From Candidatus Uhrbacteria bacterium (GTDB lineage: Bacteria > Patescibacteriota > Patescibacteriia > UBA9934), in NCBI GenBank assembly GCA_943358395.1, contig CALRGY010000010.1:1-38995 (forward strand): a stretch of DNA of 38,995 nt, written 5' to 3'. Positions 1 to 7,661 of this stretch are shown one piece after another. Position numbers and translations under genes: made by a program. Position 1 is the stretch's first letter. Each line of letters opens with the position of its first letter. The notes under the pieces are model-generated. The model had not been told where the DNA came from and did not search any database. It saw nothing but the letters and a program-made list of their open reading frames with translations.

Positions 1-113
1 CAACAACGACCGGATACACTCCGCTCACCGGATGCCGCCAGTGACGTTCCGTCACCGGGCGGACCAACACACCGTCACACACCAAATTCACTCACTTTTA
101 CAAAACGCTCTCC

Positions 114-1346
114 TTGGGAACAGTGTCTAAAAAATGGGGTCCTTGCCACCCTGAACGGCTCAGCCAATCTCAGAAGATCGTCGCATTCGGAAAAACACTT
201 CATGGTGAAATTGTATTTGCCGGTGATTTTAATCTACTTCCAGAAACCGAAAGCTTTAAGGCAATTACCCGTGAGCTAAAACTTCAAAATCTCAATGCAG
301 CATTTGATGTTACATCAACACGCACTTCTTTGTATGAGAAGCCCATAAAGTGTGCCGATTATGTACTCACCTCACCGGGCATTTCCGTTCTTGATTACCA
401 GGTATTACCAGACGAAGTTTCTGATCATGCTGCATTAATGCTTGATTTCGAAATACCACAAACCGCTTCACTATTCGCACAATTGCAGCGTGAGGTTGAC
501 TATGCAGAGGCGTCAGTCACCGGAAAGCGTGTTGCCTGTATTATTACAACAGATGTTGGGGAAGAATTCGCAGGGCACAACACGGAAGAACAAAATCCGA
601 CAACATTTCACCATGCAGAACATTCAGCACTCGCGCAGATGATACGCATTCAACCGGACGCGAAAATCGCTCGACTTACATTAACGGGTTCGGGCAGAGC
701 AAAAAAGTTTAAACACGTCGTCCCATGTATGTCCTGCTGGGAAAAGCTGATGCCCTTTTTCAAAAATACTAGCAAGATTGTACTTCTCCTTCCTCATACG
801 TTCGATCGTGTTATCACATTTCCAGCCTTGCAATTACAGGCATTGTATACGCCACTTTCGCCCTCAGTCATCGCCGCGAAAACCGAATTAGAGCTTGAAT
901 ACACACTCCTACAAAACACGCGCTTAAATGCGCGAGATGCGAGATATGTTGCACAAGTTGCTGAACACGTGCAGCAGCTAGGTGGTCGATGTTTTTTAAC
1001 GGGAAGCTCCAGCGGAAGAGGAGGTATTCATGAGTTTTTATTGTCATTGACCGGAGATGAATACGGCGACATTGATCTTATTGTAACGGGAGAGCATTTG
1101 TCGATTCGTTCAGTCGAAGAAGTCATTTTCCCACTCTTTGTTCGTACATACGGTTGCTCGACGATAGAACGAAGAAACGTATTCATCATCGGAACCACTG
1201 AGCAACGATTCATTAGTAGATTCCTGAGCGCCGATGGTTCAGCGATTATGGATTTGACCATTGGACCATCAATTGACATAGCGATGATGCGTAAAGAATA
1301 TCTTCGCTACCAATGGTTCCACGAAGTTATCTACGAACGATCGTGA
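114..1346 (+). CDS. Endonuclease/phosphatase (truncated) - cytidine deaminase - nucleotidyltransferase fusion
   Basis: Three domains can be read in one frame. Residues ~1-120 match the C-terminal half of the endonuclease/exonuclease/phosphatase (EEP) fold: GDFN at ~38-41 and SDHAAL near 105. Residues ~130-260 carry a zinc cytidine-deaminase signature, HAE near 168 and PCMSC near 205. Residues ~285-400 look like a minimal nucleotidyltransferase: GSS, then GDIDLIV, then a later Asp in IMDLTI. The EEP catalytic N-terminal half (first Asn and Glu) is absent. The frame opens only after a TGA at 42-44, and the start used here is TTG at 114 with no clear ribosome-binding site. The gene is therefore 5'-truncated, frameshifted, or begins in a way I cannot see. 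The deaminase and nucleotidyltransferase parts look intact. A nucleotide- or RNA-modifying role is inference. The first 113 bases hold only a short GC-rich hairpin (GTGACG/CGTCAC). Confidence 0.7.
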   Translation: MGTVSKKWGPCHPERLSQSQKIVAFGKTLHGEIVFAGDFNLLPETESFKAITRELKLQNLNAAFDVTSTRTSLYEKPIKCADYVLTSPGISVLDYQVLPDEVSDHAALMLDFEIPQTASLFAQLQREVDYAEASVTGKRVACIITTDVGEEFAGHNTEEQNPTTFHHAEHSALAQMIRIQPDAKIARLTLTGSGRAKKFKHVVPCMSCWEKLMPFFKNTSKIVLLLPHTFDRVITFPALQLQALYTPLSPSVIAAKTELELEYTLLQNTRLNARDARYVAQVAEHVQQLGGRCFLTGSSSGRGGIHEFLLSLTGDEYGDIDLIVTGEHLSIRSVEEVIFPLFVRTYGCSTIERRNVFIIGTTEQRFISRFLSADGSAIMDLTIGPSIDIAMMRKEYLRYQWFHEVIYERS

Positions 1347-1413
1347 ATGTATTGAAGTAAATATAAACCCCAGCAAGGCAGGTCAAGCGAAAAAAAGAGG
1401 ATGAACTTACAAG

Positions 1414-2388
1414 CTATTCCGTTCCAAACGATTCACACAACATGGTCGACGGTGTTTCCGTTGAATAATTACCGAGCTTCACCTCACTCAAAACATCGAT
1501 GAGATCTGTATAGTGATTACTGCGACAATGCTGCCCGGTACCGACCACATTTTCTTGTTCGACTCCATTAACAGTCTGTCGTAACGTTGTCCACGTCCAA
1601 GGATAGCGACTTGCGACACTCGTGGCACTGTATTCGAGCTTGCTCCAGACCTGAACCTGCTGACCGAACAGAGAAATATCACTCACCACCACACCTTCAA
1701 AATCCGTGAATACTTCAATTGATCCGATCATACAATCGATGCTTTGATCACACTGTAGAACACCATCATAAAGAGGAATTTGTGCAATATCATCATTAAT
1801 ACCAAGACTCTTAAGACGCATAATTTCATACGCCCAATCACCGTCTGCCATATAATAACGCTTGCCATCGGCTGGATTGACGTACCAAGCTTCACCACGG
1901 GATTCAACCTGGAGAAGGATGTAACCTTTGAGACGATCGACGAGTTCAGTATTTATGGTTAGCTTCGTCGAGTTAAGCGGATTATAACTATTGTTAAGCT
2001 CATCTAAATCGCTGTAACCATCATTATCAGAATCGGTATTTGTGTTGTTTGTGCCAAGTGCCTCTTCAAGCTTATCAGCCAGACCGTCCTGATCGTTATC
2101 CATTACTCCCGCTGGCTGCTGAATGCCGATGGGAATCTGCCATAAATCAGCGTCAGTTATCCCGAGACCGAAATTGCGAAGCGCAGAATACGCGGCATCA
2201 CCGTTTTTGATGTAGAAACGTTCTGTCTTTGTGGGCAAAACGTACCAAGCTGCACCGAGGCTATTCACGTGCAGAAGAATGTAGCCACGCGTGTGATCCA
2301 TTGATATTGCCGCCCGAACTGCCGATACGCCGCCTAAAGTTGAAAGAAATATCAGTAGGCATCCAGCGAGAAATATTCTTGATCGCAT
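1414..2388 (-). CDS. Secreted surface protein with two Trp-Tyr-Val repeats and a Ca-binding segment
   Basis: The protein starts with a signal peptide (basic MRSR, then a hydrophobic stretch ending near VRAA). Two ~55-residue repeats follow, each of the form GYILL-V-S-G-AWYV-P, a Tyr-rich turn, an Ala-Tyr helix and GI-D-IP. They flank a thrombospondin type 3/dockerin-like segment (DNDQDGLAD, DSDNDGYSD) that should bind calcium. The C-terminal ~110 residues have paired Cys (CDQSIDC, a lone C in GTGQHC, and C near the end) but no fold I recognise. Such repeats are common in CPR exported proteins, so an extracellular or envelope-attached role is likely; substrate unknown. An ATG at 2415 would add nine residues before the signal peptide; 2388 gives the more typical secretion signal. 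It is divergent from the gene at 2485. Confidence 0.75.
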   Translation of the reverse strand: MRSRIFLAGCLLIFLSTLGGVSAVRAAISMDHTRGYILLHVNSLGAAWYVLPTKTERFYIKNGDAAYSALRNFGLGITDADLWQIPIGIQQPAGVMDNDQDGLADKLEEALGTNNTNTDSDNDGYSDLDELNNSYNPLNSTKLTINTELVDRLKGYILLQVESRGEAWYVNPADGKRYYMADGDWAYEIMRLKSLGINDDIAQIPLYDGVLQCDQSIDCMIGSIEVFTDFEGVVVSDISLFGQQVQVWSKLEYSATSVASRYPWTWTTLRQTVNGVEQENVVGTGQHCRSNHYTDLIDVLSEVKLGNYSTETPSTMLCESFGTE

Positions 2389-2472
2389 AAAATTATATCG
2401 ATAAAAGCATAACATAAAATATGAACCTTTGCTTTTATGACATTGAAATGCTCCATGTCATTTCTAATTTGC

Positions 2473-2478
2473 TATACT
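2473..2478 (+). promoter_or_regulatory. Extended -10 box, leaderless start
   Basis: TATACT preceded by TGC (TGn extension) lies six bases before the ATG at 2485, so transcription should start at or next to the A of the start codon. No Shine-Dalgarno sequence is present. The -35 region is unclear. Confidence 0.5.
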
Positions 2479-2484
2479 GTACCC

Positions 2485-3009
2485 ATGCCTAAAGATACAA
2501 AAAATACTGAGGAAGAAATTGTTGGCAATGTGATTGATGCTGGGGAGCCGATGATGAGCTGGGAAAGCTGGGAGTTTCCTTTTGTTGAGCGTTCCAAACG
2601 ATGGTATGTGATTGCTTCGGTATTGGGACTGTTCCTCATTCTCTATGCTCTTTTTACCGCAAACTTTATCTTTGGCGTAATCGTGCTCATGTTTGCCGTG
2701 ATTACGCTTATTCGGGACATTAAGCGCCCTTCACGCGTTCCGGTGCATATTACGAACAAGGGATTTGTGTTTGGGGATAATTTCTTTGGCTTTGAAAACA
2801 TTCGAGATTTCTCCCTCACGTACGACCCACCAGACGTAAACAATCTTTACCTCACATTTCACGGCACACTGCAGCCCATGCTCTCTATTGCCCTCGAAGA
2901 CATGAACCCCAACCAGGTACGGGACACTCTTCTTCCCTTTGTATTCGAAAACCTTGAACGCGAAGGAGAAAGCTTGACCGATGTGCTCCGCAGAGTGTAT
3001 AAATTGTAA
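2485..3009 (+). CDS. Conserved hypothetical membrane protein (two TM segments, PH-like tail)
   Basis: The 174-residue protein has an acidic N-terminus (~1-35), two adjacent transmembrane segments (about 40-80: VIASVLGLFLILYALF and FGVIVLMFAVITLI), and a soluble C-terminal half rich in beta strands (RVPVHITNKGFVFGDNFFGFENIRDFSL). The layout of two TMs then a strand-rich domain with a Phe-Gly-Asp turn resembles small bacterial PH-domain membrane proteins; that assignment is inference. The start at 2485 is chosen because it sits just downstream of a -10 box; the ATG at 2437 would lie upstream of the promoter. The gene stands alone, before the tRNA-Arg cassette. Confidence 0.7.
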   Translation: MPKDTKNTEEEIVGNVIDAGEPMMSWESWEFPFVERSKRWYVIASVLGLFLILYALFTANFIFGVIVLMFAVITLIRDIKRPSRVPVHITNKGFVFGDNFFGFENIRDFSLTYDPPDVNNLYLTFHGTLQPMLSIALEDMNPNQVRDTLLPFVFENLEREGESLTDVLRRVYKL

Positions 3010-3075
3010 GCATTTTGTAAGATTCTTTAGGAATTTTACAGATTCGATGCTCCAAAATCGAATCATTCAGTTTCA

Positions 3076-3200
3076 GAGGACTGCACCAGTTTCGACCAGT
3101 TTCGGTGCGCCAGGAGCACACTTCGCAAGACGTACTTCCCGGTACGTTGCGCGAATGTGCGACGCAGCAAACCGAAAGTGGGCAAACTGGTGCGGTCCTC
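3076..3200. repeat. Long palindromic element, copy 1 (125 bp)
   Basis: Terminal arms GAGGACTGCACCAGTTT (3076-3092) and AAACTGGTGCGGTCCTC (3184-3200) are inverted copies with one mismatch. Inner paired blocks are TTTCGGT/ACCGAAA and GCACACTTCGC/GCGAATGTGC, and the centre is CGTAC-N6-GTACG (3131-3146). The transcript would fold into one long imperfect hairpin. It ends three bases before tRNA-Arg and shares its arm start and TTTCGACCAGTTTCG with copy 5. Confidence 0.85.
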
Positions 3201-3203
3201 CAT

Positions 3204-3280
3204 GCGCCCGTAGCTCAGTTGGATAGAGCATCAGATTGCGGATCTGAGGGTCGTACGTTCAAGTCGTGCCGGGCGCACCA
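3204..3280 (+). tRNA. tRNA-Arg (anticodon GCG)
   Basis: A full 77-base cloverleaf is present: acceptor GCGCCCG pairs with CGGGCGC, D-arm AGCTCAGTTGGATAGAGC, anticodon stem TCAGA/TCTGA with loop TTGCGGA (GCG in the centre, reading CGC/CGU), and a T-arm with GTTCAAG. ACCA at the 3' end is encoded. The gene is boxed in by two long palindromes, 3 bases upstream and 2 bases downstream. Confidence 0.96.
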
Positions 3281-3282
3281 TA

Positions 3283-3403
3283 CAAAACCCGTAAATTTCT
3301 CCAGGACGTTGTCAGAAAATTGCGCATCGCCTCAACGTACATCTGGGTACGTATCAACGATTGCTCATTTTCTTCCTAGTCCTGAAAAAATTTACGGGTT
3401 TTG
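3283..3403. repeat. Long palindromic element, copy 2 (121 bp)
   Basis: Arms CAAAACCCGTAAA (3283-3295) and TTTACGGGTTTTG (3391-3403) are exact inverted copies; CCAGGA and TCCTG continue the stem, and the centre is CGTAC-ATCTGG-GTACG (3336-3351). Arm sequences differ from the other copies, but length and centre are shared. T-runs at both outer ends mean it could also act as a two-way terminator for tRNA-Arg (plus) and the znu operon (minus). Confidence 0.8.
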
Positions 3404-3508
3404 TAACTCTTCACGTTCTCGTCGATTCCGAGTTCCTCTCTTTTCCCTTTCTTCAACACCATCATCTGAAGTGTGGCATAATAGGGGCATCATTCATTAA
3501 CTCTCTGT

Positions 3509-3577
3509 ATGGCGAAGGGAAACAATGCACAGAAGAAAGATAAGAAGAAACCAAAGGCTAGCGCAAAGAAGAAATAA
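3509..3577 (+). CDS. Tiny Lys-rich protein (22 aa)
   Basis: ATG at 3509, stop TAA at 3575-3577. The product starts MAKGNNAQKKDKKKPK and ends KKK; 10 of 22 residues are Lys, with no hydrophobic core. Such a peptide would be disordered and could bind nucleic acid, but no function can be assigned. A -10-like CATAAT lies ~22 bases upstream. The last 20 bases overlap the 3' end of znuB on the other strand, so the two genes converge. It may be a real small gene or a chance A-rich frame. Confidence 0.45.
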   Translation: MAKGNNAQKKDKKKPKASAKKK

Positions 3578-4361
3578 GGGTACTGATAATGAAGGCACCG
3601 ATGGCGCAGAGCACAATGGTGCCACCGGTGGCGAGGTTCAATGCATAGGAAAGGGCAAGGCCAACAATCACACTCGCCACAGAAATAACGATCGCAATGC
3701 CGATCGTTATTTTACATCCGCGTCGATACTGCATAGCTGCAAGAACGGGGATTACCATCAATGCGCCAACCAAGAGAATACCGACGACCCGCATAGAAAC
3801 AGCGGTGATTGCAGCAGTAAGCACTGCAAGGAGCACGCTTACCCATGTCACGTTCACTCCATTCGCTTTCGCGATGTCTTCGTCGAAGGAAAGAAGAAAA
3901 ATCTGTGGATACATTTTTATGATTATCCCCAGCGTTACCACAGATAATCCACCCATTATCCACAAATCATTCACAGTTACCGTGGTGATGCTTCCAAAAA
4001 GATAGGAAAGTATCCCTCCATTAAACTTCCCCACCGCGCTCATTGCTACCACGGCAAATGCCAAGCTTCCCGAAAGAAACAGTGCCAATATCGCCTCACC
4101 ACCAAATTTCCCAGACAATCGCAATCGCTCAATGCCGATTGCAACAAGAATCGAAACCACAACTGCCGCAAGAAGAGGGTCAATACCAAGCACAATACCC
4201 ACCGCAACGCCCGCTAATGCTGCATGCGAAAGCGTATCGGCAATCAGTGCATATCGGCGAACCGTTAAGAACATTCCCAACACCGGAGCAACGACGCCGA
4301 TGATGATGCCGGCAATAAGCGCTCGGGTGAGAAAATCGTACGCAAAAAAATCCATGATCAT
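3558..4361 (-). CDS. znuB: Metal ABC transporter permease (ZnuB/ABC-3 family)
   Basis: This is the membrane subunit of a zinc or manganese importer. The 267-residue product has about eight transmembrane segments and the family hallmarks: a proline/glycine-rich start (GIIIGVVAPVLGMFLTVRRYALIADTLSHAALAG) with the TLSHAALAG coupling helix facing the ATPase, and a C-terminal GALMVIPVLAA segment. The start is set at 4361, where ATG overlaps the TGA of the preceding gene (ATGA), a sign of translational coupling; an in-frame ATG upstream lies inside that gene. It is last in the fur-znuA-znuC-yibE/F-znuB operon. Which metal it carries is inferred from the Fur-family regulator and the binding protein, not from this subunit. 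Confidence 0.88.
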   Translation of the reverse strand: MIMDFFAYDFLTRALIAGIIIGVVAPVLGMFLTVRRYALIADTLSHAALAGVAVGIVLGIDPLLAAVVVSILVAIGIERLRLSGKFGGEAILALFLSGSLAFAVVAMSAVGKFNGGILSYLFGSITTVTVNDLWIMGGLSVVTLGIIIKMYPQIFLLSFDEDIAKANGVNVTWVSVLLAVLTAAITAVSMRVVGILLVGALMVIPVLAAMQYRRGCKITIGIAIVISVASVIVGLALSYALNLATGGTIVLCAIGAFIISTLISSLR

Positions 4362-5476
4362 AGTGTGTGTTTTTTTCCGTAATACCACGCCGCAGCAAGC
4401 GTTGAAATCGGAACCGCGATCACCAATGATGCACCGCCGACGATCGCGCGAACGACCTCTTCCATCACGTATTCCGCATTCAACACTACCCAGAGCGGTG
4501 GACCATTATGCGTTGCGAATAAAAGAAATAATGGAAATGAAGCACCGGCATATGCAAGTGCCAACGTATTGACTAACGATGCAATATGCTCGCGGCCGAC
4601 ACGAATACCCCGTCGATACAATTCCCTTCTTCCCAACGTAGGATCTGCAATCCCAATCTCTTCGACTGCCGCGACTTGCGCCGTGGTGACATCATCAAGC
4701 ACTCCGAGTGTTCCAATGATCATTCCTCCCAAAAGAAGACCTTGAAGATTCAACGACGGCAATGAACCGACCTGCAAATACACCGCCTCCTCTGTTCCGG
4801 AACCTGAAAGCTTCGCAAGAAACACGGCGAGCAATGAAAATGCAACCGCGCCAATCAATGTCACAAGCGTGGATCCTAAGGCAATACCGCTGCGCGTATT
4901 CACGCCGTGGGCAAGAAGAATCGATATGATCGCAATCGCAAATGCTCCAAGCACGCTCACGATTAATGCATCGTGACCGGATAAAATCGCTGGCACAACA
5001 CCGAATACCAAAATTGCTAAACTTGCCGCAAGGCCAAACAGTGACGTGAATCCACGAATCCCCGCAAAGACGATGGCGAGAATGAAAAAGATACAAAGAC
5101 CCATGAGTGCACCGGGGATCCGGAATTTATCTAAAATAATGTATCCAGCCTGCTCAATGACCGTATCTTTTGTGACAATTACCGTATCTCCAACTGCGAG
5201 CTTTTGCTGATCAAACGCATTCGGCGACATTGAATATTCTAAAAGCTGATCTGTTCCCGCGTCTGGTCCATTACTCAATTTCACATTCACACGCTGAAAT
5301 TTCTCGGGGAATCCAGGATCCGTACCTTCGTGTTCACTGAAAATAATCGTGACACGACCAAAGAAAAATTCTGAGGAATCTACAGACTGCGCAAAAGAAA
5401 CCATCGGTGCAGCGCAGAGAATAGTGATGACTACTGCCGCAAAAATCTTTGCCCACGAAAAATATTTAATGACCAT
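4358..5476 (-). CDS. YibE/F-like multi-pass membrane protein
   Basis: The protein has a signal peptide or first TM (~1-30, ending SFAQ), an extracytoplasmic beta-rich domain (~31-115), then about seven TM segments. The signature of the YibE/F family is present: GVLDDVTTAQVAAVEEI, and GREHIASLVNTLALAYAGASFPLFLLF. Biochemical function is not established for the family. Its place between znuC and znuB, with overlaps on both sides, suggests a part in metal uptake or export, which is inference. Start 5476 is preferred over ATG 5500 because it gives a canonical signal peptide and a short (11-base) overlap with znuC. Confidence 0.85.
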   Translation of the reverse strand: MVIKYFSWAKIFAAVVITILCAAPMVSFAQSVDSSEFFFGRVTIIFSEHEGTDPGFPEKFQRVNVKLSNGPDAGTDQLLEYSMSPNAFDQQKLAVGDTVIVTKDTVIEQAGYIILDKFRIPGALMGLCIFFILAIVFAGIRGFTSLFGLAASLAILVFGVVPAILSGHDALIVSVLGAFAIAIISILLAHGVNTRSGIALGSTLVTLIGAVAFSLLAVFLAKLSGSGTEEAVYLQVGSLPSLNLQGLLLGGMIIGTLGVLDDVTTAQVAAVEEIGIADPTLGRRELYRRGIRVGREHIASLVNTLALAYAGASFPLFLLFATHNGPPLWVVLNAEYVMEEVVRAIVGGASLVIAVPISTLAAAWYYGKKHTL

Positions 5477-6149
5477 AATGTTCGATGTGATGTTGAACAT
5501 CTTTTGGAGAACCGTGGCAAACCAAATGACGGTTTAAACAGATGACGCGCTGGACTTCGTGGGCGATAGCATCGGTATCATGGGACACCATCACAATGGT
5601 GAGATGATGTTTTATGTGGAGCTCACGAAGAAATGCATAAAATTCCTCCTGACTTCCTGGATCAATTGCTGCTGTAGGTTCGTCCAAAAAAAGCACGTCT
5701 GGGTTCCCTGCTAATGCCCTGGCGATCATAACCCGTTGACGTTCTCCGCCAGAAAGTGCGCCAATACGACGAGAAAAAAGATGATCCGTTCCAGTTGTTT
5801 TCAACGCGCGATGGATGCGACGATCGCGATCCTGCGCCGATGATGCATCGAAAATTCCACTTGCCGCAATTTCTGCAACCGATGCCGGGAATGTTGTATC
5901 TCCACCACTAGAACGCTGCGGAACGTACCCAATCTTTTTCTTGGAAAGATGCGAGGATATTGCGCCATGACTGGGCGAAGCAAGCCCGAGAAGCAATCGC
6001 AGTAACGTCGTCTTCCCTCCCCCGTTTGGCCCGATAATGCCAATGTATTCCCCACGATGAATCTCCAGAGAAATATGGGAAAGAATTTCTTTGCCGTCGA
6101 TGATATATGAAACATCGTTTAGCGAAAACAATGAATGGGCTATTGGCAT
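5466..6149 (-). CDS. znuC: Metal ABC transporter ATPase (ZnuC-like)
   Basis: The 227-residue cytoplasmic ATPase powers the importer. Walker A is GPNGGGKTT (~42-50), the signature is LSGGERQRV (~132-140), Walker B is VLFLDEPTAAID (~151-162), and the switch His is in MVSHD (~190). The Q-loop is in VPQRSS. The last residues are His-rich (HHIEHYGH). The start overlaps the end of znuA by 10 bases and the end overlaps the YibE/F-like gene, so translation is coupled along the operon. Confidence 0.92.
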   Translation of the reverse strand: MPIAHSLFSLNDVSYIIDGKEILSHISLEIHRGEYIGIIGPNGGGKTTLLRLLLGLASPSHGAISSHLSKKKIGYVPQRSSGGDTTFPASVAEIAASGIFDASSAQDRDRRIHRALKTTGTDHLFSRRIGALSGGERQRVMIARALAGNPDVLFLDEPTAAIDPGSQEEFYAFLRELHIKHHLTIVMVSHDTDAIAHEVQRVICLNRHLVCHGSPKDVQHHIEHYGH

Positions 6150-7045
6150 AGCATTGCGGTTCGCAGCTTCTCAAGATTCTTTTTCATGAGACCAGGATAC
6201 TCCAGTTGCATCTGCTCATCGGAAACAAGACTTTCAATAGGATCAAGAACATCGGTTTTCGCTCCCGTTTCTTGTGCCAATGTTTTTGAAAGTGCTGGAT
6301 TCACGAGCTCTTCGAAGAAGATAGTTGTGATGTGATGTGATCGAATGAGATTTGTGAGCTCAACAAGCTTCGATGGCGATGGTTCGTCTTCTGGGGAAAA
6401 CCCGGAAATAGCATGAACGGTAAAGCCGTAACGCTTTGCAAGGAATCCGAATGCATCATGCGCTGAGACAATTTCTGGGATCTGACACGTCGCAAGACCC
6501 GCACGATACTCATCATCGATCCCTTGAAGAATCGCGATCTTCTTTGAAACGTTTTCACGAATAATCTCTGCACGCGTTGAATCGGTGAGTTCGAGCTGAC
6601 CACCAATCGCGCGAACAATGTCTTGCATGAGCACGGGGTCGAGCCAGACGTGGGGATCGGTCTCTGGATACTGGAGACCACGAAGTACGAGAATTGTTGG
6701 AAAGTTCCGTTGAAGCGTTGCGTCGTCGATCCACGCATCAACGCCGCCGTTCACAATAAGAAGCTCGGCGTCGTGAATGGTTTTCACGTCATCAATGGTT
6801 GGTGAGAAATCGTGGGGTTCGACGCCTGGGGGAACAATGGTGGTGATGGTTGCAGCGGGGTCGAGATCAGATGCCATCCAGGCTAAGGGATAGATGGTGG
6901 CGACGATTGAGACGGTACCGTCGTCTTTGGAATAGTCGGGAAAGTTGTTTTCTGGGAGAAAAGAGATAAAAAAGAGGAGACCGGTCCAAGCACCGATGAT
7001 GCAAAGGGAAAGAATGAGTACTATGCGGAGGCGCAGGTTTTGCAT
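6140..7045 (-). CDS. znuA: Metal-binding substrate-binding protein (ZnuA-like)
   Basis: This extracytoplasmic protein captures the metal for the ZnuBC permease. An N-terminal hydrophobic segment (~7-30) anchors or exports it; no lipobox Cys is evident. Metal ligands typical of cluster A-I proteins are visible: His in VEPHDFSP, His in DPHVWLDP, His in SAHDAFGF and acidic residues in FFEELVNP and LDPIE. The His-rich loop of many zinc-specific ZnuA proteins is missing, so zinc versus manganese cannot be decided from sequence. It overlaps fur upstream by 25 bases and znuC downstream by 10. Confidence 0.92.
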   Translation of the reverse strand: MQNLRLRIVLILSLCIIGAWTGLLFFISFLPENNFPDYSKDDGTVSIVATIYPLAWMASDLDPAATITTIVPPGVEPHDFSPTIDDVKTIHDAELLIVNGGVDAWIDDATLQRNFPTILVLRGLQYPETDPHVWLDPVLMQDIVRAIGGQLELTDSTRAEIIRENVSKKIAILQGIDDEYRAGLATCQIPEIVSAHDAFGFLAKRYGFTVHAISGFSPEDEPSPSKLVELTNLIRSHHITTIFFEELVNPALSKTLAQETGAKTDVLDPIESLVSDEQMQLEYPGLMKKNLEKLRTAMLCQ

Positions 7046-7461
7046 AGGCCGAAGAATTCTAGGGAATGACGGAGAATTGTGAATTTAGACTTTTTATCAA
7101 CGCGATCTTCGAGTTCATTAAACGGATCATCGACGTGAATATCGGCAACGGCATCGCACTTTATGCAAACAATGTGATGGTGATGGTCTTGCTCGACGAA
7201 TTCGTACCGTTTGATGTGATCATGGAAGTAGATGGGAGTAATAACGTGAGCGTCGGTGAGAACCTCGAGTTCCCGGTAGAGTGAGGCGAGGTGGAAGACG
7301 ACATCATTTTCCCGAAGGTGACCTCGAATTTCATCAATTGTGAATGGCTTCACCTGCTTTGCCACAATCGCAATAATCGCTCGTCGAAGTGGTGTCATTC
7401 GAAAACCTTCAGCAGAAAGTTCATATGCGATCTCTGCGCCTGTATTCAAATCCTTTTTCAT
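7021..7461 (-). CDS. Fur-family metal-responsive repressor (Zur-like)
   Basis: The winged-helix domain (~18-85: MTPLRRAIIAIVAKQ, SLYRELEVL) is followed by the dimerisation/metal domain with HDH, a run of four His (DHHHHIVC), CIKC and the C-terminal CKTC pair that forms the structural zinc site. Position at the head of a znuACB operon argues for zinc (Zur) but this is inference. Start ATG 7461 is chosen over TTG 7500 and the ATGs at 7494 and 7488 because a 21-base operator and the -10 box occupy 7472-7496; the longer forms would place the operator inside the coding region. The mRNA then has almost no leader. Autoregulation is likely. Confidence 0.88.
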   Translation of the reverse strand: MKKDLNTGAEIAYELSAEGFRMTPLRRAIIAIVAKQVKPFTIDEIRGHLRENDVVFHLASLYRELEVLTDAHVITPIYFHDHIKRYEFVEQDHHHHIVCIKCDAVADIHVDDPFNELEDRVDKKSKFTILRHSLEFFGLCKTCASA

Positions 7462-7471
7462 AGGTACTGGA

Positions 7472-7496
7472 ATCTTAACGCGAATCATTCGCATTA
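7472..7496 (-). promoter_or_regulatory. Fur/Zur-type operator overlapping the -10 box of the fur-znu operon
   Basis: Reading on the minus strand, halves TAATGCGAAT and ATTCGCGTTA surround a single G (7496 to 7476), a near-perfect inverted repeat with the odd-centre spacing of Fur-family boxes. A -10 hexamer TAAGAT (7477 to 7472) overlaps its end, and ATG 7461 follows after 10 bases. Binding would block RNA polymerase directly. Near copies lie at 18060-18080 and, more diverged, at 17859-17879. Confidence 0.75.
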
Positions 7497-7500
7497 GCAA

Positions 7501-7661
7501 GATGCCCCTTTTGAAAACGCACCCCCTCCGACTCGCACCCCCTCCTAACTCCCCCTTGGCAGGGGGGAGGGTTCACATCCGGATTCCCAACCCCTTCAAA
7601 AGATCACTTCACATTCCCGTCACCACACTTCCCAACCCACTCAAAGACTCCCCTCACTTCA
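7501..7661. repeat. Repeat-bearing spacer between comF and fur
   Basis: No gene is visible. The spacer holds a C-rich hairpin (CTCCCCC-TTGGC-AGGGGGGAG, 7549-7569) of the same type as those at 18474-18493 and 31143-31162, the word ATCCGGAT also seen near 31129, and CAAAGACTCCC (7642-7652), a repeat word found four more times between dprA and topA. Confidence 0.65.

Noticed and set aside
1-279. Open frames entering from the left edge
   Set aside because: Frame 1 (to about 279) and frame 2 (to about 130) have no recognisable protein pattern; too short to call the end of a gene.
4358-4360. Alternative genetic code with UGA read as glycine
   Set aside because: UGA ends several genes at their natural family length with overlapping starts, so the code is standard for UGA.
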